64,000 nucleotides of DNA from an uncultured bacterium (GTDB lineage Bacteria > Cyanobacteriota > Vampirovibrionia > Gastranaerophilales > Gastranaerophilaceae): the NCBI GenBank assembly GCA_949296425.1, contig CASFPN010000031.1:39575-103574 (forward strand), read 5' to 3'. The notes under the pieces were generated by a model. That model had not been told where the DNA came from. It saw only the letters and a list, made by a program, of their open reading frames with translations, and ran no database searches. Position numbers and translations under genes: made by a program. Below, piece after piece: positions 25,076-34,568 of this stretch (position 1 is its first letter; each line of letters starts with the position of its first letter).

Positions 25076-25951
25076 ATGCCGATAGATAAAGTAGGTTTTT
25101 CAGGACTAGAACATACGCCGCCGCTTTCTTCCCAATCCAAAAGGGATAAAGCGCCGAATGAACTAACAGAATCCTCTGATAATGAAATTTCCAATGCTTC
25201 AAAATATATGATAGGTGCAGCCGCATTAGCCGGCGTAGTAGCACTTGGTATCATCGGTCATAAGAATAACTGGTGGCGTAAAGCCTCCCAAGCAGCAGAA
25301 GATTTGAAACCGAAAATACCGAACGAATCGCCAGAAATACCGCACACTCCTAACACCCCGCAAGTTAATAATAACAATGCTCCTAAAGTTGGGGCAAGCA
25401 GTTCAGCTGCCGGTTCCGGCAACATACAATCTGCTGAGCAGGTACCGAAAGCAGAAACAGGCAACCCAAAACCTTCCGAACAGGCACAGGCACAGGAAGT
25501 ACAAACAGGCAATCCACATAATGTTGTAGATACGCAGGTTGATTATTCAGATATTAGTAAAATCCGCGGCGATCGTACTAATTTTCCAGACGGAGCTGTT
25601 ATAATAACACAGAAAGACAAATCAGGTAATGTAGTCAGAGAATTTTATTCACAGAATGGCAGGACTGTATGTTCTGTCACTGACTACAACCCAACGGGTA
25701 ATCCAACAAAAAAGACCTAATATAATGATGATGGCATGACTGTAAGTTCTGTCTATGACTGCGACCCTACAACGGGTAATCCAACAAAAAAGACCTACTA
25801 TAAGGATGATGGCAGGACTGTTTGTGAAGTAAACGAATATGATCCGACAACAGGTAATCCAACAAAAACGACCTACTTTAAAGAAGATGGCAGGACTATT
25901 GATAATATTGAATTTTACGGTTCAAATGGCGAGGTAACTAAGATTGAATAA
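25076..25951 (+). pseudogene. Paralogue of the 6398 protein, interrupted by one stop codon
   Basis: The frame has the same N-terminus as the gene at 6398 (KVGFSGLEHT), the same membrane segment, two linker repeats instead of four, and the DUF2963-like C-terminal repeats. It stops at TAA (25718-25720) after 214 codons, inside a repeat where the neighbouring unit has TAC (Thr-Tyr-Tyr against Thr-stop-Tyr). The frame then stays open for 76 more codons with three further repeat units to the TGA-free end at TAA 25949-25951. One C-to-A change explains the break, so it is recent, a sequencing error, or a site of readthrough. The truncated form could still be made and anchored. Confidence 0.7.
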
Positions 25952-26026
25952 GTTAAGCATAAAGACAAAACTGCTGAATCTTCGCATACAAAAGCAGAAT
26001 CTATTGATGAAAATAATACCTTTATA

Positions 26027-26320
26027 TTAAATTATAATATATTTTTTCAAAATTTCATTCTGAAAGGATTTTGGGAGTTTGTCAAATTCGTGAATATCGA
26101 CAATAAATGGAATATCACTTTCAGACAACAAATTTTTAAGCTCAGAAAGATTTGCATTTTCACGATGAAAATCTTTAACAACTAAATCCAAATCGCTTCC
26201 TGCATGGGCATCACCTGCAAGCCTGCTCCCGTAAGCCCAGATTTCCGCATCAGGACAGTATGATGCAAAAATATCTTTTAACATTTTAAGATATTCGGGT
26301 TCTATGAAAAGTTTACTCAT
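26027..26320 (-). CDS. MNT-type nucleotidyltransferase
   Basis: 97 residues. Minimal nucleotidyltransferase core: YGSRLAGDAHAGSDLDLVV holds the GS and D-x-D metal ligands, and VDIHEFD supplies the third acidic residue. Partner of the HEPN gene just upstream, whose stop it overlaps by 8 bases (ATGAGTAA). In studied MNT/HEPN pairs of this class the MNT enzyme is the antitoxin and adenylylates or otherwise blocks the HEPN protein. The start at 26320 is chosen over a TTG at 26326. No strong Shine-Dalgarno; translational coupling is likely. Confidence 0.85.
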   Translation of the reverse strand: MSKLFIEPEYLKMLKDIFASYCPDAEIWAYGSRLAGDAHAGSDLDLVVKDFHRENANLSELKNLLSESDIPFIVDIHEFDKLPKSFQNEILKKYIII

Positions 26321-26723
26321 TTCCAATAACTTCTTTCAAATGCTTAACGTCTTTCAAAAAATCGTCAATTAAAAGTAAAGTTTCTTCTGCAAAGGCTTTT
26401 CCGTAATCGTGAGCCGTATTATTTCTGTTATCTCTGTATTTGAACCAGCGATTTACTTCATCCTCTGTTAATAACGAATGTTTCAAAGCTTCTCTGAATA
26501 AATCTTTGAAAGTTAACAAATCTACAGCTTTTTTACTTGCAAAATACGGAGTCAGTTTTTTTCTTAAAAGTTTTCCGCTTTGTTCAAGCGTCATCTCAAA
26601 ACTTTTTACAAGAGAATTCCTGTACATTTCATAGTCAATAGAACCTTCTTCTGCCGACTTTATGCAGGAATAAGATTTTTTGAGTGTTTCAATATCTTTT
26701 TCAAGATATTCAGTGTTAAGCAT
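26313..26723 (-). CDS. HEPN-domain protein (HI0074 type), partner of MNT
   Basis: 136 residues, all helical. WFKYRDNRNNTAHDYGKAFA has the HEPN signature (R-x4-H, here RNNTAH) of the nucleotidyltransferase-substrate-binding family. HEPN proteins of this type are often RNases or ligand-binding partners of MNT enzymes. Gene order HEPN-MNT with an 8-base overlap is typical of these toxin-antitoxin-like modules. Start at 26723 chosen for GGAGGG 8 bases upstream, which is provided by the repeat 26724-26771. It follows gatA in the opposite direction of transcription only by the repeat; no other defence gene is adjacent. Confidence 0.82.
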   Translation of the reverse strand: MLNTEYLEKDIETLKKSYSCIKSAEEGSIDYEMYRNSLVKSFEMTLEQSGKLLRKKLTPYFASKKAVDLLTFKDLFREALKHSLLTEDEVNRWFKYRDNRNNTAHDYGKAFAEETLLLIDDFLKDVKHLKEVIGNE

Positions 26724-26771
26724 AAATCCCTCCACTGCTTACGCGGTTCCCATCCCTTTAACAAGGGAGGC
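26724..26771 (-). repeat. Repeat supplying the HEPN ribosome-binding site
   Basis: Minus-strand counterpart of 22753-22794: CCCTTGTTAAAGGGATGGGA then ACCGCGTAAGCAGTGGAGGGATTT. It contains a short CCCTTG..AAAGGG inverted repeat and CCGCGTAAGCAG(C/T)GG, and ends in the Shine-Dalgarno of the HEPN gene. Confidence 0.75.
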
Positions 26772-26778
26772 AGGCTTG

Positions 26779-28242
26779 TTATATTTTTGCAAGCTGCAAA
26801 TAGTAATCGTTTGCTCTTTCAAATTTATGAGCCGCATTAAATAGTCTGCTTTCCTGTAACTGCGGAGCAAGGATTTGCAAACCTATCGGCATTCCGTCTT
26901 TGTCAAATCCAGCAGGTACGCTCAAACCAGGAATTCCTGCAAGGTTAGCGGAAATTGTTGCAATATCTGTCAAATACATCGCTAAAGGATCTGATGCTTT
27001 TGCACCCAAATCGAATGCTGTATTCGGGCAGGTTGGCGAAATCAATATATCAACTTTTTTGAAAGCTTCTTCAAAATCCTGAGTTACCAGTGCTCTCATC
27101 TGCTGTGCTTTTTTGTAATAAGCATCGTAATAGCCTGATGACAATGCGTAAGTCCCGAGCATTATACGGCGTTTAACTTCTGGGCCAAAACCTTCTGCAC
27201 GGGTTTTTGTATACATTTCAAGAAGATTTTTAGCGTCAGGTGTTCTGTAACCATATTTTACACCGTCAAAACGTGCCAAGTTTGATGAACATTCCGCAGT
27301 CGCTAAGATATAATAAATTCCGATTGAGTATTTTAATTTCGGAAGGGAAATTTCAACAATTTCACAGCCGAGTTTTTTATAATCTTCAATAGCTTTTTCA
27401 ATAGCTTTTTGAACGTCATCAGTCAAACCTTCTGACATCAGCTCTTTTATAACTCCGACTTTCATGCCTTTAATATCATCGTTAAGATGAGCTGCATAAT
27501 GTTCTACGGGCAGATTTAAAGATGTGGAATCTTTCGGATCATGACCTGAAATAACTTCAAGTAAGTTTGCGGCATCTTCAACAGTTCTCGCAAAAGGCCC
27601 AATTTGATCCAGAGATGATGCAAATGCAATTAAGCCATATCTTGAAACACGTCCGTAAGTCGGTTTCATCCCGACAATACCGCAGAAAGATGCCGGAAGT
27701 CTTATAGAACCGCCGGTGTCGGAACCTAATGCCAGTGTTGCTTCGCATGCCGCAACAGAAGCGGCTGATCCGCCAGATGAACCTCCGGGAACTTTATTTA
27801 AATTCCAAGGGTTATGAACCTTTTTGAAAGCTGAGTTTTCATTTGATGATCCCATTGCAAATTCGTCAAGGTTGGCTTTTCCGACAATCGGAACTAAATT
27901 GTTCAAGAGCTTTTCGCTTATTGTTGCATTAAAAGGAGAAACAAAGTTTTCCAGAATTTTTGAAGAAGCCGTTGTTTTTGAGCCCTTCAGATTCATGTTG
28001 TCTTTGAGTGCAAGCGGAACACCTGCAAGAAGCGGTAATTCTTCCCCTTTAGCTATTTTCTCATCGACTTTTTTAGCTGTTTCAAGTGCGGTTTCTTTTG
28101 TTAAAGAGTTAAATGCGCCTAATTTCCCGTCAACTTCTTCAATTCTGTCAAATGCCGCATTTGTTAATTCTATGGCTGAAATTTCTTTATTTTTTAAAGC
28201 TTTGCTCTGTTCTGCTGCTGATTTTTTCAAAAGCTCGTTCAT
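26779..28242 (-). CDS. gatA: Asp-tRNA(Asn)/Glu-tRNA(Gln) amidotransferase subunit A
   Basis: 487 residues, full length. Amidase-signature enzyme that supplies ammonia from glutamine to convert Glu-tRNA(Gln) or Asp-tRNA(Asn). Ser-cisSer-Lys catalytic signature: VPGGSSGGSAASVAACEATL with GSDTGGSIRLPASFCG; Lys in LKDNMNLKG. gatB and gatC are not adjacent. AAGGAG lies 7 bases before the ATG. Confidence 0.97.
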   Translation of the reverse strand: MNELLKKSAAEQSKALKNKEISAIELTNAAFDRIEEVDGKLGAFNSLTKETALETAKKVDEKIAKGEELPLLAGVPLALKDNMNLKGSKTTASSKILENFVSPFNATISEKLLNNLVPIVGKANLDEFAMGSSNENSAFKKVHNPWNLNKVPGGSSGGSAASVAACEATLALGSDTGGSIRLPASFCGIVGMKPTYGRVSRYGLIAFASSLDQIGPFARTVEDAANLLEVISGHDPKDSTSLNLPVEHYAAHLNDDIKGMKVGVIKELMSEGLTDDVQKAIEKAIEDYKKLGCEIVEISLPKLKYSIGIYYILATAECSSNLARFDGVKYGYRTPDAKNLLEMYTKTRAEGFGPEVKRRIMLGTYALSSGYYDAYYKKAQQMRALVTQDFEEAFKKVDILISPTCPNTAFDLGAKASDPLAMYLTDIATISANLAGIPGLSVPAGFDKDGMPIGLQILAPQLQESRLFNAAHKFERANDYYLQLAKI

Positions 28243-28326
28243 AATATCTCCTTAAAGCTATTCATTTATATTATAGAAAAATATTATGACAAAAATAACT
28301 GTTTAGCAAGCGGTGTTTTGGGGACC

Positions 28327-28468
28327 TATATCGCAGTTTATACTAAATATGGTAAAAAAACGTCACCCTGAACTTGTTTCAGGGTCTAAATAATATTGAG
28401 ATTCCGGAACAAGTTCGGAATGACAGTATGCCCGTGTTTTGAATATATTTAGTGTAAACTGCGATATA
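28327..28468. repeat. 142-bp composite element with 24-bp terminal inverted repeats
   Basis: Arms TATATCGCAGTTTATACTAA then ATAT (28327-28350) and its reverse complement (28445-28468) differ at one base. Inside lie two copies of the palindromic family in opposite orientation: CGTCACCCTGAACTTGTTTC then AGGGTCT (28361-28387), and GAGATTCCGGAACAAGTTCG then GAATGAC (28398-28424). It lies between gatA and the 28483 gene and has no coding capacity. Confidence 0.8.
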
Positions 28469-28482
28469 AATCCCATTAAAAT

Positions 28483-29064
28483 TTACAATTTCTGCATTTT
28501 CTTATTAATCTGGGAATGGATTCTGTTTGCGTGGTAAAGATAGTTGGTAAGTTTTTCATAATTTGCTTTTGTTTCACCGTAAGGGACTTTCATTGCTATA
28601 AGTTCATCAACATTTTCGTTTATACTTTCCAATGTTTCCAGAGAGTCGCTTAAATCCAGTATGGATTTGAATTTTTTTGATAATTTGGCAATGATTTTTC
28701 TTGAAACAAAGCGTGCAAGACGATGTATTGGCGATAATTTAGTTTTTTGTTTTTTAGGGGTTATAACGTCTGTAAGTTTTTCTGCTATATTGCGTTTTGA
28801 ATATTCTTCTTTAAGTTGAACAAGTTCATTCTCTATTTGTTTAGCACGAATTTTCAGGTCCATAACATCAAGCAGTTTGCCTAAAAGTTCAGCTCCTTTA
28901 ATTTTTGTATTTAAGGTATCAAGGGCCTGCTCTTTTTCTGCTATCAAACATTCAAGTTTTAGCGTTTTGTCATCAAGATCTTTAAAAGAGTTATCATTTA
29001 AAATATTTAAATCATAGTCGTTTAATCTTTTATTAAAATTTGTCTGAAATAAATTATTGTTCAT
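28483..29064 (-). CDS. Hypothetical coiled-coil protein
   Basis: 193 residues, helical, no Cys. Residues about 30-95 (ECLIAEKEQALDTLNTKIKG and on) have heptad-like spacing of Leu/Ile. A basic segment (IHRLARFVSRKIIAKLSKKF) follows. No signal peptide. No Shine-Dalgarno before the ATG (AGATAAAACAAA), so initiation is unusual. No family recognised. Confidence 0.6.
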   Translation of the reverse strand: MNNNLFQTNFNKRLNDYDLNILNDNSFKDLDDKTLKLECLIAEKEQALDTLNTKIKGAELLGKLLDVMDLKIRAKQIENELVQLKEEYSKRNIAEKLTDVITPKKQKTKLSPIHRLARFVSRKIIAKLSKKFKSILDLSDSLETLESINENVDELIAMKVPYGETKANYEKLTNYLYHANRIHSQINKKMQKL

Positions 29065-29130
29065 TTTGTTTTATCTGAAAACATGTAAATAAATTTTTTT
29101 GTCAGCTTAGAATTGGTGGAACCGTCCATT

Positions 29131-29544
29131 CCTATTTTAGTTTATACTATAAATTTATGTAAAGCAAGAGATATGCGAGGGATAAGTTTTGAGATCCTGA
29201 AACAAGTTCAGGATGACGTCCCCGAGTGCATTTATCGAAGAAAGCGATATTAAGAATATTAATCAAATATTTTGAATACCGTTAAAAGCGGCTCTTTCAC
29301 AGTCGTAAGCTGTCTTGGATGGAGCGGCTACGCTCCTATTTTAGTTTATACTATAAATTTATGTAAAGCAAAAGAGATGCGAGGGATAAGTTTTGAGATC
29401 CTGAAACAAGTTCAGGATGACGTCCCCGAGTGCATTTATCGAAGAAAGCGCTATTAAGAATATTAATCAAATATTTTGAATATCGTTAAAAGCGGCTCTT
29501 TCACAGTCGTAAGCTGTCTTGGATGGAGCGGCTACGCTCCTATT
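29131..29544. repeat. 204-bp tandem duplication
   Basis: Two units (29131-29334, 29335-29538) that differ at only a few positions, then the first six bases of a third. Each unit has a copy of the 27-bp palindromic element (29191-29217, 29395-29421) and ends with a GGAGCG/CGCTCC hairpin. The 475-base gap 29065-29539 holds nothing else; short frames through it are not credible genes. The right edge coincides with the lptG-like stop codon. Confidence 0.85.
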
Positions 29545-30670
29545 CAATTGTGTATACTTTTTTGTAATACAGCATTGCTCCTACAACAGTTAAGACTATA
29601 TTAGGCATCCAGGCTGCAAGAAACGGCTGCAAAGTACCTGCTTCTCCGAATGATATTGAAAGAGCTCTTATTAAATAATACGCAAATATAATTAAAATAC
29701 TGAATAAGAAACCTCTGTTATAACGAACTCTGGGCGGAGTTATTGCAAGCGGAACACCAATCAGTACAAGTGCAATTGTTGTCAGAGGAAGCGCAAGTTT
29801 GTCATAAAGCTCTATGTGAATAACATTTTTTTGCTCATTACTTATCTGATTATGGCGTATAAAATTAATCAATTGTGTAAAATTCATTTCCTTAGCAACA
29901 TTTTTATTTAATTCTTTAGACATATCCAGTCCGAATTTTACGATAGATTTGTCAAAAAGAGTTGTGTTTAGAATTTTTCCGTCATCTCCAACTGTGTACA
30001 CTGCCCCTTTTTCAAATTGCCATCCTTCAGGGGATGTCTTGCCTTCATCTGCCTGCAAAACTTGAATTGTACCATGTTTTGCAGTATCAAGAACGGTTAT
30101 GTTATGCAGAACTTTATCTTCACAATATCCTACATAGAAAAGTCTTTTCAGGCTTGCACCTTCGTTCAATTCTTTAAATACAAAATTCTGTTTTCCTTCC
30201 GGAATATTTTTCTGTCCTAAAGACCATAGCGCAAGGTCTTTAGATTGTTTTGTCATAACCGGAACAATTGTTTCGTTTATTAAAAAACTGCATATCGACA
30301 TTAATAATGCAAAAATAAATATAGGTTTTGCAATCCTGTTTAAACCTATTCCGCATGCTCTCATAACAGTGATTTCGGATTTTAAACTTAAACCGTTTAA
30401 TGTCATAACAGTTGCGAGTAAGACACCCATAGGTATTGTCATTACTATAACCTGCGGCAAATTCAGGATAATCATCATTAAGGCAACTTTGAAAGGGATT
30501 CCGAAAAGTGATATCTGCTTAATCAAAGTTATAAACGTGTCTGATGCAAATATGATTGATGTAAACACGCAAACGCCCATGATAAACATTTCAATAATCT
30601 GTCTTAAGATGTATTTATCAAGCAGAGTTATTTTTCCTGAAAATTCTTTTTCAATTACTTCGGTTCCCAT
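29540..30670 (-). CDS. LptF/LptG-family permease (lipopolysaccharide export)
   Basis: 376 residues from the ATG at 30670. Three membrane segments at each end and a periplasmic beta domain of about 150 residues between them, the layout of YjgP/YjgQ (LptF/LptG) proteins. LDKYILRQIIEMF and MTIPMGVLLATVMTLNGL are typical. With LptB and LptC these extract LPS from the inner membrane, so a diderm envelope is implied. A single copy is seen here. The start is preceded by TATCAT 7 bases upstream and TTGCCT 17 bases further, with no Shine-Dalgarno (possible leaderless start). The TAG stop lies exactly at the edge of the 204-bp repeat. Confidence 0.9.
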   Translation of the reverse strand: MGTEVIEKEFSGKITLLDKYILRQIIEMFIMGVCVFTSIIFASDTFITLIKQISLFGIPFKVALMMIILNLPQVIVMTIPMGVLLATVMTLNGLSLKSEITVMRACGIGLNRIAKPIFIFALLMSICSFLINETIVPVMTKQSKDLALWSLGQKNIPEGKQNFVFKELNEGASLKRLFYVGYCEDKVLHNITVLDTAKHGTIQVLQADEGKTSPEGWQFEKGAVYTVGDDGKILNTTLFDKSIVKFGLDMSKELNKNVAKEMNFTQLINFIRHNQISNEQKNVIHIELYDKLALPLTTIALVLIGVPLAITPPRVRYNRGFLFSILIIFAYYLIRALSISFGEAGTLQPFLAAWMPNIVLTVVGAMLYYKKVYTIE

Positions 30671-30739
30671 AGTAATAATGATAATTGAAACAAATTGATT
30701 AGGCAAATATTTAAAATTAAATTCTGCAAACATATTTTT

Positions 30740-30828
30740 CGTCTATTTCGTGTCATGCTGAATTTATTTCAGCATCTCAGACAGCTCCTGAAACAAGTTC
30801 AGGATGACAAATTGATAGACGAAATAGA
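30740..30828. repeat. Composite palindromic element with short inverted ends
   Basis: Outer arms TCTATTTCGT and ACGAAATAGA enclose two palindromic-family copies: GTCATGCTGAATTTATTTCA then GCATCTC (30752-30778), and CAGCTCCTGAAACAAGTTCA then GGATGAC (30782-30808). Same architecture as 28327-28468. Confidence 0.7.
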
Positions 30829-30842
30829 TAGAAAATATTGAG

Positions 30843-31808
30843 TTAGAATTTAATTAAAACTTTTAAAGTTTCTTTTTCCTTATTTTTTTCAAAAGCCTCA
30901 ATTGCATCATCTGCTTTGTAGGTTGCTGAAATCAGCGGCGAAAAATCCACTTTTCCCGATTTTAAAAGCCTTAATGCAGGCCCAAATTGTCCGCAGCGTG
31001 AGCCGAGAACGGTAATCTCATCAATTACGATAGGTGCAAGATTAAACTCTTTTGAAGCCGCAACTGTGCTTTTCAAAACAAGCACTCCGCGAGGTTTAGT
31101 GAGTGCAAGTGATGTTTCAAAACCTGAAACCGAGCCTGTAGCTTCTACTACAACGTCATAATTTTTTTCAACTTTCAAATCGTTGAGCAGTTTTGTTTTT
31201 ACTCCTTGAGCTTTGGCAATATCAAGTTTATTTTGGTGTTTACCTACTAAGGTTACGTCAAAATTTTGTGCATTTAAGGTTAAAGCCGTGATAAGCCCGA
31301 GTTTTCCATCGCCTAAAACTATAACTTTTTGAAACGGCTTTATATGTAATTGTTCGGTAATTTCGCATGCTGCAGCAAGCGGTTCGACAAAAACAGCCTG
31401 TTCATCGCTAACATTATCGGGAACTTCAAAAAGGGTTTCTAAAGGCATTGTAAAGTACTCTGCAAAAACTCCGTCTTTTCTCCATATTCCTAAAGTGCGG
31501 CGATCGGGACAATGACGGTAAAGTTTTTCAGCACAGTATCGGCAGTCAGGTTTTTTGCACCCGTAACTTATTTCGGCCACAACACGTTTGCCTAAAAGTG
31601 ACTGGTCTTGGTCGTTAATTTCTTCTACAATGCCGACTGCTTCGTGCCCCAGAATCCCTTTATATCCCATATAACCTTTTGTAATTTCATAATCCGTATT
31701 ACAAATTCCTGCCAGAGTTACGCGAACTAAAGCTTCTCCCTTTTGCGGAACAGGTTTTTTATAATCATTTACTAATTTTAATCCTTCATCAAATATTACA
31801 GCTTTCAT
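30843..31808 (-). CDS. Zinc-dependent alcohol dehydrogenase-like (MDR) protein
   Basis: 321 residues. GroES-like N-terminal domain with the catalytic zinc site (GICNTDYEITKGYMG, GHEAVGIV) and a structural-zinc-like Cys set (GCKKPDCRYCAEKLYRHC), then a Rossmann domain (VIVLGDGKLGLITALTL). Oxidises or reduces an alcohol/aldehyde or sugar alcohol with NAD(P)H; the substrate cannot be told. It is slightly shorter than typical (about 340). Monocistronic by spacing. AAAGGAG-type Shine-Dalgarno upstream. Confidence 0.88.
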   Translation of the reverse strand: MKAVIFDEGLKLVNDYKKPVPQKGEALVRVTLAGICNTDYEITKGYMGYKGILGHEAVGIVEEINDQDQSLLGKRVVAEISYGCKKPDCRYCAEKLYRHCPDRRTLGIWRKDGVFAEYFTMPLETLFEVPDNVSDEQAVFVEPLAAACEITEQLHIKPFQKVIVLGDGKLGLITALTLNAQNFDVTLVGKHQNKLDIAKAQGVKTKLLNDLKVEKNYDVVVEATGSVSGFETSLALTKPRGVLVLKSTVAASKEFNLAPIVIDEITVLGSRCGQFGPALRLLKSGKVDFSPLISATYKADDAIEAFEKNKEKETLKVLIKF

Positions 31809-31914
31809 TTTTTCTCCTTTACTTTAAGAGTTTATCATAAAAATATGAAAGCAGTCAGAGTTAAATTTCAACTGTTCTCAAGAAGATGCTGATGTGTGTG
31901 TCTATGTTTTATTC

Positions 31915-34467
31915 TTATTCCGCTGTATCATTCAGCAGGCTTGTCTGGGAAATGTTTGTATCTTTTGCATCCATTGCCGCAACATCTTTTTTAACCTGTT
32001 CATCTTCATCAGGGTTTACGATTTTGTTAACAGATACAACAGTATCATTATCTGTCAGATTTTGTGCTCTGACACCTGTTGCAGGGCGTCCCTGGCGTGA
32101 GATTGAACCTGCATTCAGTCTTGTTACAACGCCGTTTGCGGTTACCATCATAATGTCATCGGATTCTTTGACAATTGTCAGCGCAACAAGTTTTGATGAA
32201 GTTGATTTAAATTTGGTTGCGATAAGACCTATTCCGCCTCTGTTCTGGCTTCTGAATTCTGACAATTTTGTACGTTTACCAAATCCGTCAGAAGTTACGA
32301 CAAGCAGATCCGCATCGTAATCGCGCGGGACAATATCACATCCTACAATATCATCTCCTGAACGTAATTTCATTGATGTAACTCCTCTTGCGCTTCTTCC
32401 CAGAGGTCTTAAATCTTCAATCGGGAAGCGTATTGCCATACCGCAGGAAGTTCCGATGATTATTTCATCTCTTGCGGTTGCAAGTTTTACCCAATCAAGT
32501 TCGTCGTTTTCTTCAAGTCCGATTGCAATAATACCGTTTCTTCTGATATTTGAGAAGTTGTCAAGTTCAATGCGTTTGATATAGCCTTTTTTCGTCAGCA
32601 TAATCAAATTCAAATCATGCGAGAATGTGCTGACAGGTACAACTGCAGTTATTCTTTCATCCTGTTCAATCGGAAGAACGTTTATAATCGGCAGCCCTTT
32701 TGCCTGACGGCCTCCTTCCGGGAAGTCGTAAACATTCAGACTGTAAACAGTTCCTTTTGACGAGAAGAACAGAACTTTATCATGCATCATTGCGGTGAAG
32801 AAGTGCTGGATATCATCATCTTCTTTTGTTTTAATTCCTGATTTGCCGCGTGTTGCACGATTTTGTCTTTCAAATGTGTCAAGCGAGATACGCTTCAAAT
32901 AGCCTTGATGTGTGATAAATACAGCCATCGGAGTGTTTGGTGTCAAATCTTCTATTGTAACTTCACCTTGTTCGGGAAGAATTTGAGTTTTTCTGTCATC
33001 GCCGTATTTTTCTTTGTCTTCCAGAAGTTCACCTTTGATAATGTCAAGGATTTTCTGGCGGCTTGCCAATATTTCTTCGTATTCTGCGATTTTCTTAACA
33101 AGTTCATCGTATTCTGCTTTAACTTTATCCTGTTCCAATCCTGTTAATCTTCTCAATTGCATTTCAAGGATTGCGTTTGCCTGATCGGTGTCAAGCCCGA
33201 ATCTGCTCATTAACCCGTTTCTTGCATCATCGGTTGTTTTCGATTGTTTGATAAGTTCAATTACTTCATCAATTGAACCGAGTGCAATAATCAAACCTGC
33301 CAAGATGTGAGCTCTGATTTTAGCTTTTTTGAGGAAGAAAATAGTTCTTCTTGTAACAATTTCAACTCTGTGTTCAACAAACTCCGAGAGAACTTCGTAT
33401 AAATTCATTAATCTCGGTTGTTTACCGCATAACGCGAGCATATTTACACCGAAAGTTGTAGCAAGCTGTGTATATTTAAACAAATTATTTTTAACAACAT
33501 CCGGTTTGGCATCACGTTTAAGCTCGATTACGATACGCATGCCTTCTCTGTCAGATTCATCACGAATATCAGAAATTCCTGTGATTCTTTGATCTTTAAC
33601 AAGTTCAGCAATTTTTTCAATCAAGACAGACTTATTTACCTGATAAGGAATTTCTGTTACAACTATTGCGGTACGTCCCTGACGTCCGCCGCCGCCTGCA
33701 ATTTCTTCAAAGTTTGCAACCGCCTGCATTTTTATGGAGCCTCGTCCTGTTTCGTAAGCCTGCTTAATATCGTTTAGCCCGATAATTGTTGCAGCTGTAG
33801 GGAAATCAGGCCCTTTAATATATTCCATAAGTTCAGAAACTGTTATATTAGGGTTGTCAATTAATGCAATTGTACCGTCAACGATTTCCGAAAGATTATG
33901 AGGCGGAATATTTGTAGCCATACCAACCGCAATACCGGAACATCCGTTTAATAAAAGCATCGGAAGTCTAACAGGCAAAACAGAAGGTTCTTGCAGTGAA
34001 CCGTCAAAGTTCGGCTCAAATTCAACAGTTTCGCAATCAATATCAGCCAGCATGGACTGTGTAATTTTGTGCATTCTGGCTTCCGTATAACGCATAGCAG
34101 CAGCGCCGTCGCCGTCAACAGAGCCAAAGTTCCCGTGTCCGTCAACAGTTAAGTAGCGGGTTGAAAAGTCTTGAGCCATACGAACTAATGCTTCATAAAC
34201 AGCAGTATCACCGTGCGGGTGGTATTTACCGAGAACTTCGCCGACAATACGCGCACATTTCTTAAACGGTTTGTCAGGTGTCATGCCAAGTTCATTCATA
34301 GCATATAAAATACGTCTGTGAACAGGTTTTAAGCCATCCCTTACATCAGGAAGCGCACGTCCGACAATTACACTCATTGCATAGTCGATGTAAGAACGCT
34401 TCATTTCTTCTCTAATATTTACAGGAACAATTTTTCCGTCCGCGAACATATTTTGCTGATTACTCAT
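31915..34467 (-). CDS. gyrA: DNA gyrase subunit A
   Basis: 850 residues. The breakage-reunion domain begins [20 protein letters not shown]; the catalytic Tyr lies in [30 protein letters not shown] is the quinolone-resistance region. Six-bladed C-terminal beta-pinwheel with a [11 protein letters not shown]yrA-box-like segment. With GyrB it introduces negative supercoils. ATG 34467 chosen for GGGGAG 6 bases upstream; the ATG at 34485 overlaps that site. gyrB is not adjacent. Confidence 0.97.
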   Translation of the reverse strand: MSNQQNMFADGKIVPVNIREEMKRSYIDYAMSVIVGRALPDVRDGLKPVHRRILYAMNELGMTPDKPFKKCARIVGEVLGKYHPHGDTAVYEALVRMAQDFSTRYLTVDGHGNFGSVDGDGAAAMRYTEARMHKITQSMLADIDCETVEFEPNFDGSLQEPSVLPVRLPMLLLNGCSGIAVGMATNIPPHNLSEIVDGTIALIDNPNITVSELMEYIKGPDFPTAATIIGLNDIKQAYETGRGSIKMQAVANFEEIAGGGGRQGRTAIVVTEIPYQVNKSVLIEKIAELVKDQRITGISDIRDESDREGMRIVIELKRDAKPDVVKNNLFKYTQLATTFGVNMLALCGKQPRLMNLYEVLSEFVEHRVEIVTRRTIFFLKKAKIRAHILAGLIIALGSIDEVIELIKQSKTTDDARNGLMSRFGLDTDQANAILEMQLRRLTGLEQDKVKAEYDELVKKIAEYEEILASRQKILDIIKGELLEDKEKYGDDRKTQILPEQGEVTIEDLTPNTPMAVFITHQGYLKRISLDTFERQNRATRGKSGIKTKEDDDIQHFFTAMMHDKVLFFSSKGTVYSLNVYDFPEGGRQAKGLPIINVLPIEQDERITAVVPVSTFSHDLNLIMLTKKGYIKRIELDNFSNIRRNGIIAIGLEENDELDWVKLATARDEIIIGTSCGMAIRFPIEDLRPLGRSARGVTSMKLRSGDDIVGCDIVPRDYDADLLVVTSDGFGKRTKLSEFRSQNRGGIGLIATKFKSTSSKLVALTIVKESDDIMMVTANGVVTRLNAGSISRQGRPATGVRAQNLTDNDTVVSVNKIVNPDEDEQVKKDVAAMDAKDTNISQTSLLNDTAE

Positions 34468-34568
34468 TTTTTCTCCCCAGCTCATTTGATTTATTGTATT
34501 ACTTGATAATATTGTATCACAAACACATGTAATTTGGTAATTTTAAATTAATCTTTACAAAATCTAAC

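Noticed and set aside
28327..28468. Complete insertion sequence
   Set aside because: Terminal inverted repeats are present but no transposase is encoded here or anywhere in the window.
29272..29457. A 61-codon frame in the 204-bp tandem repeat
   Set aside because: It only reads through repeat sequence and has no ribosome-binding site.
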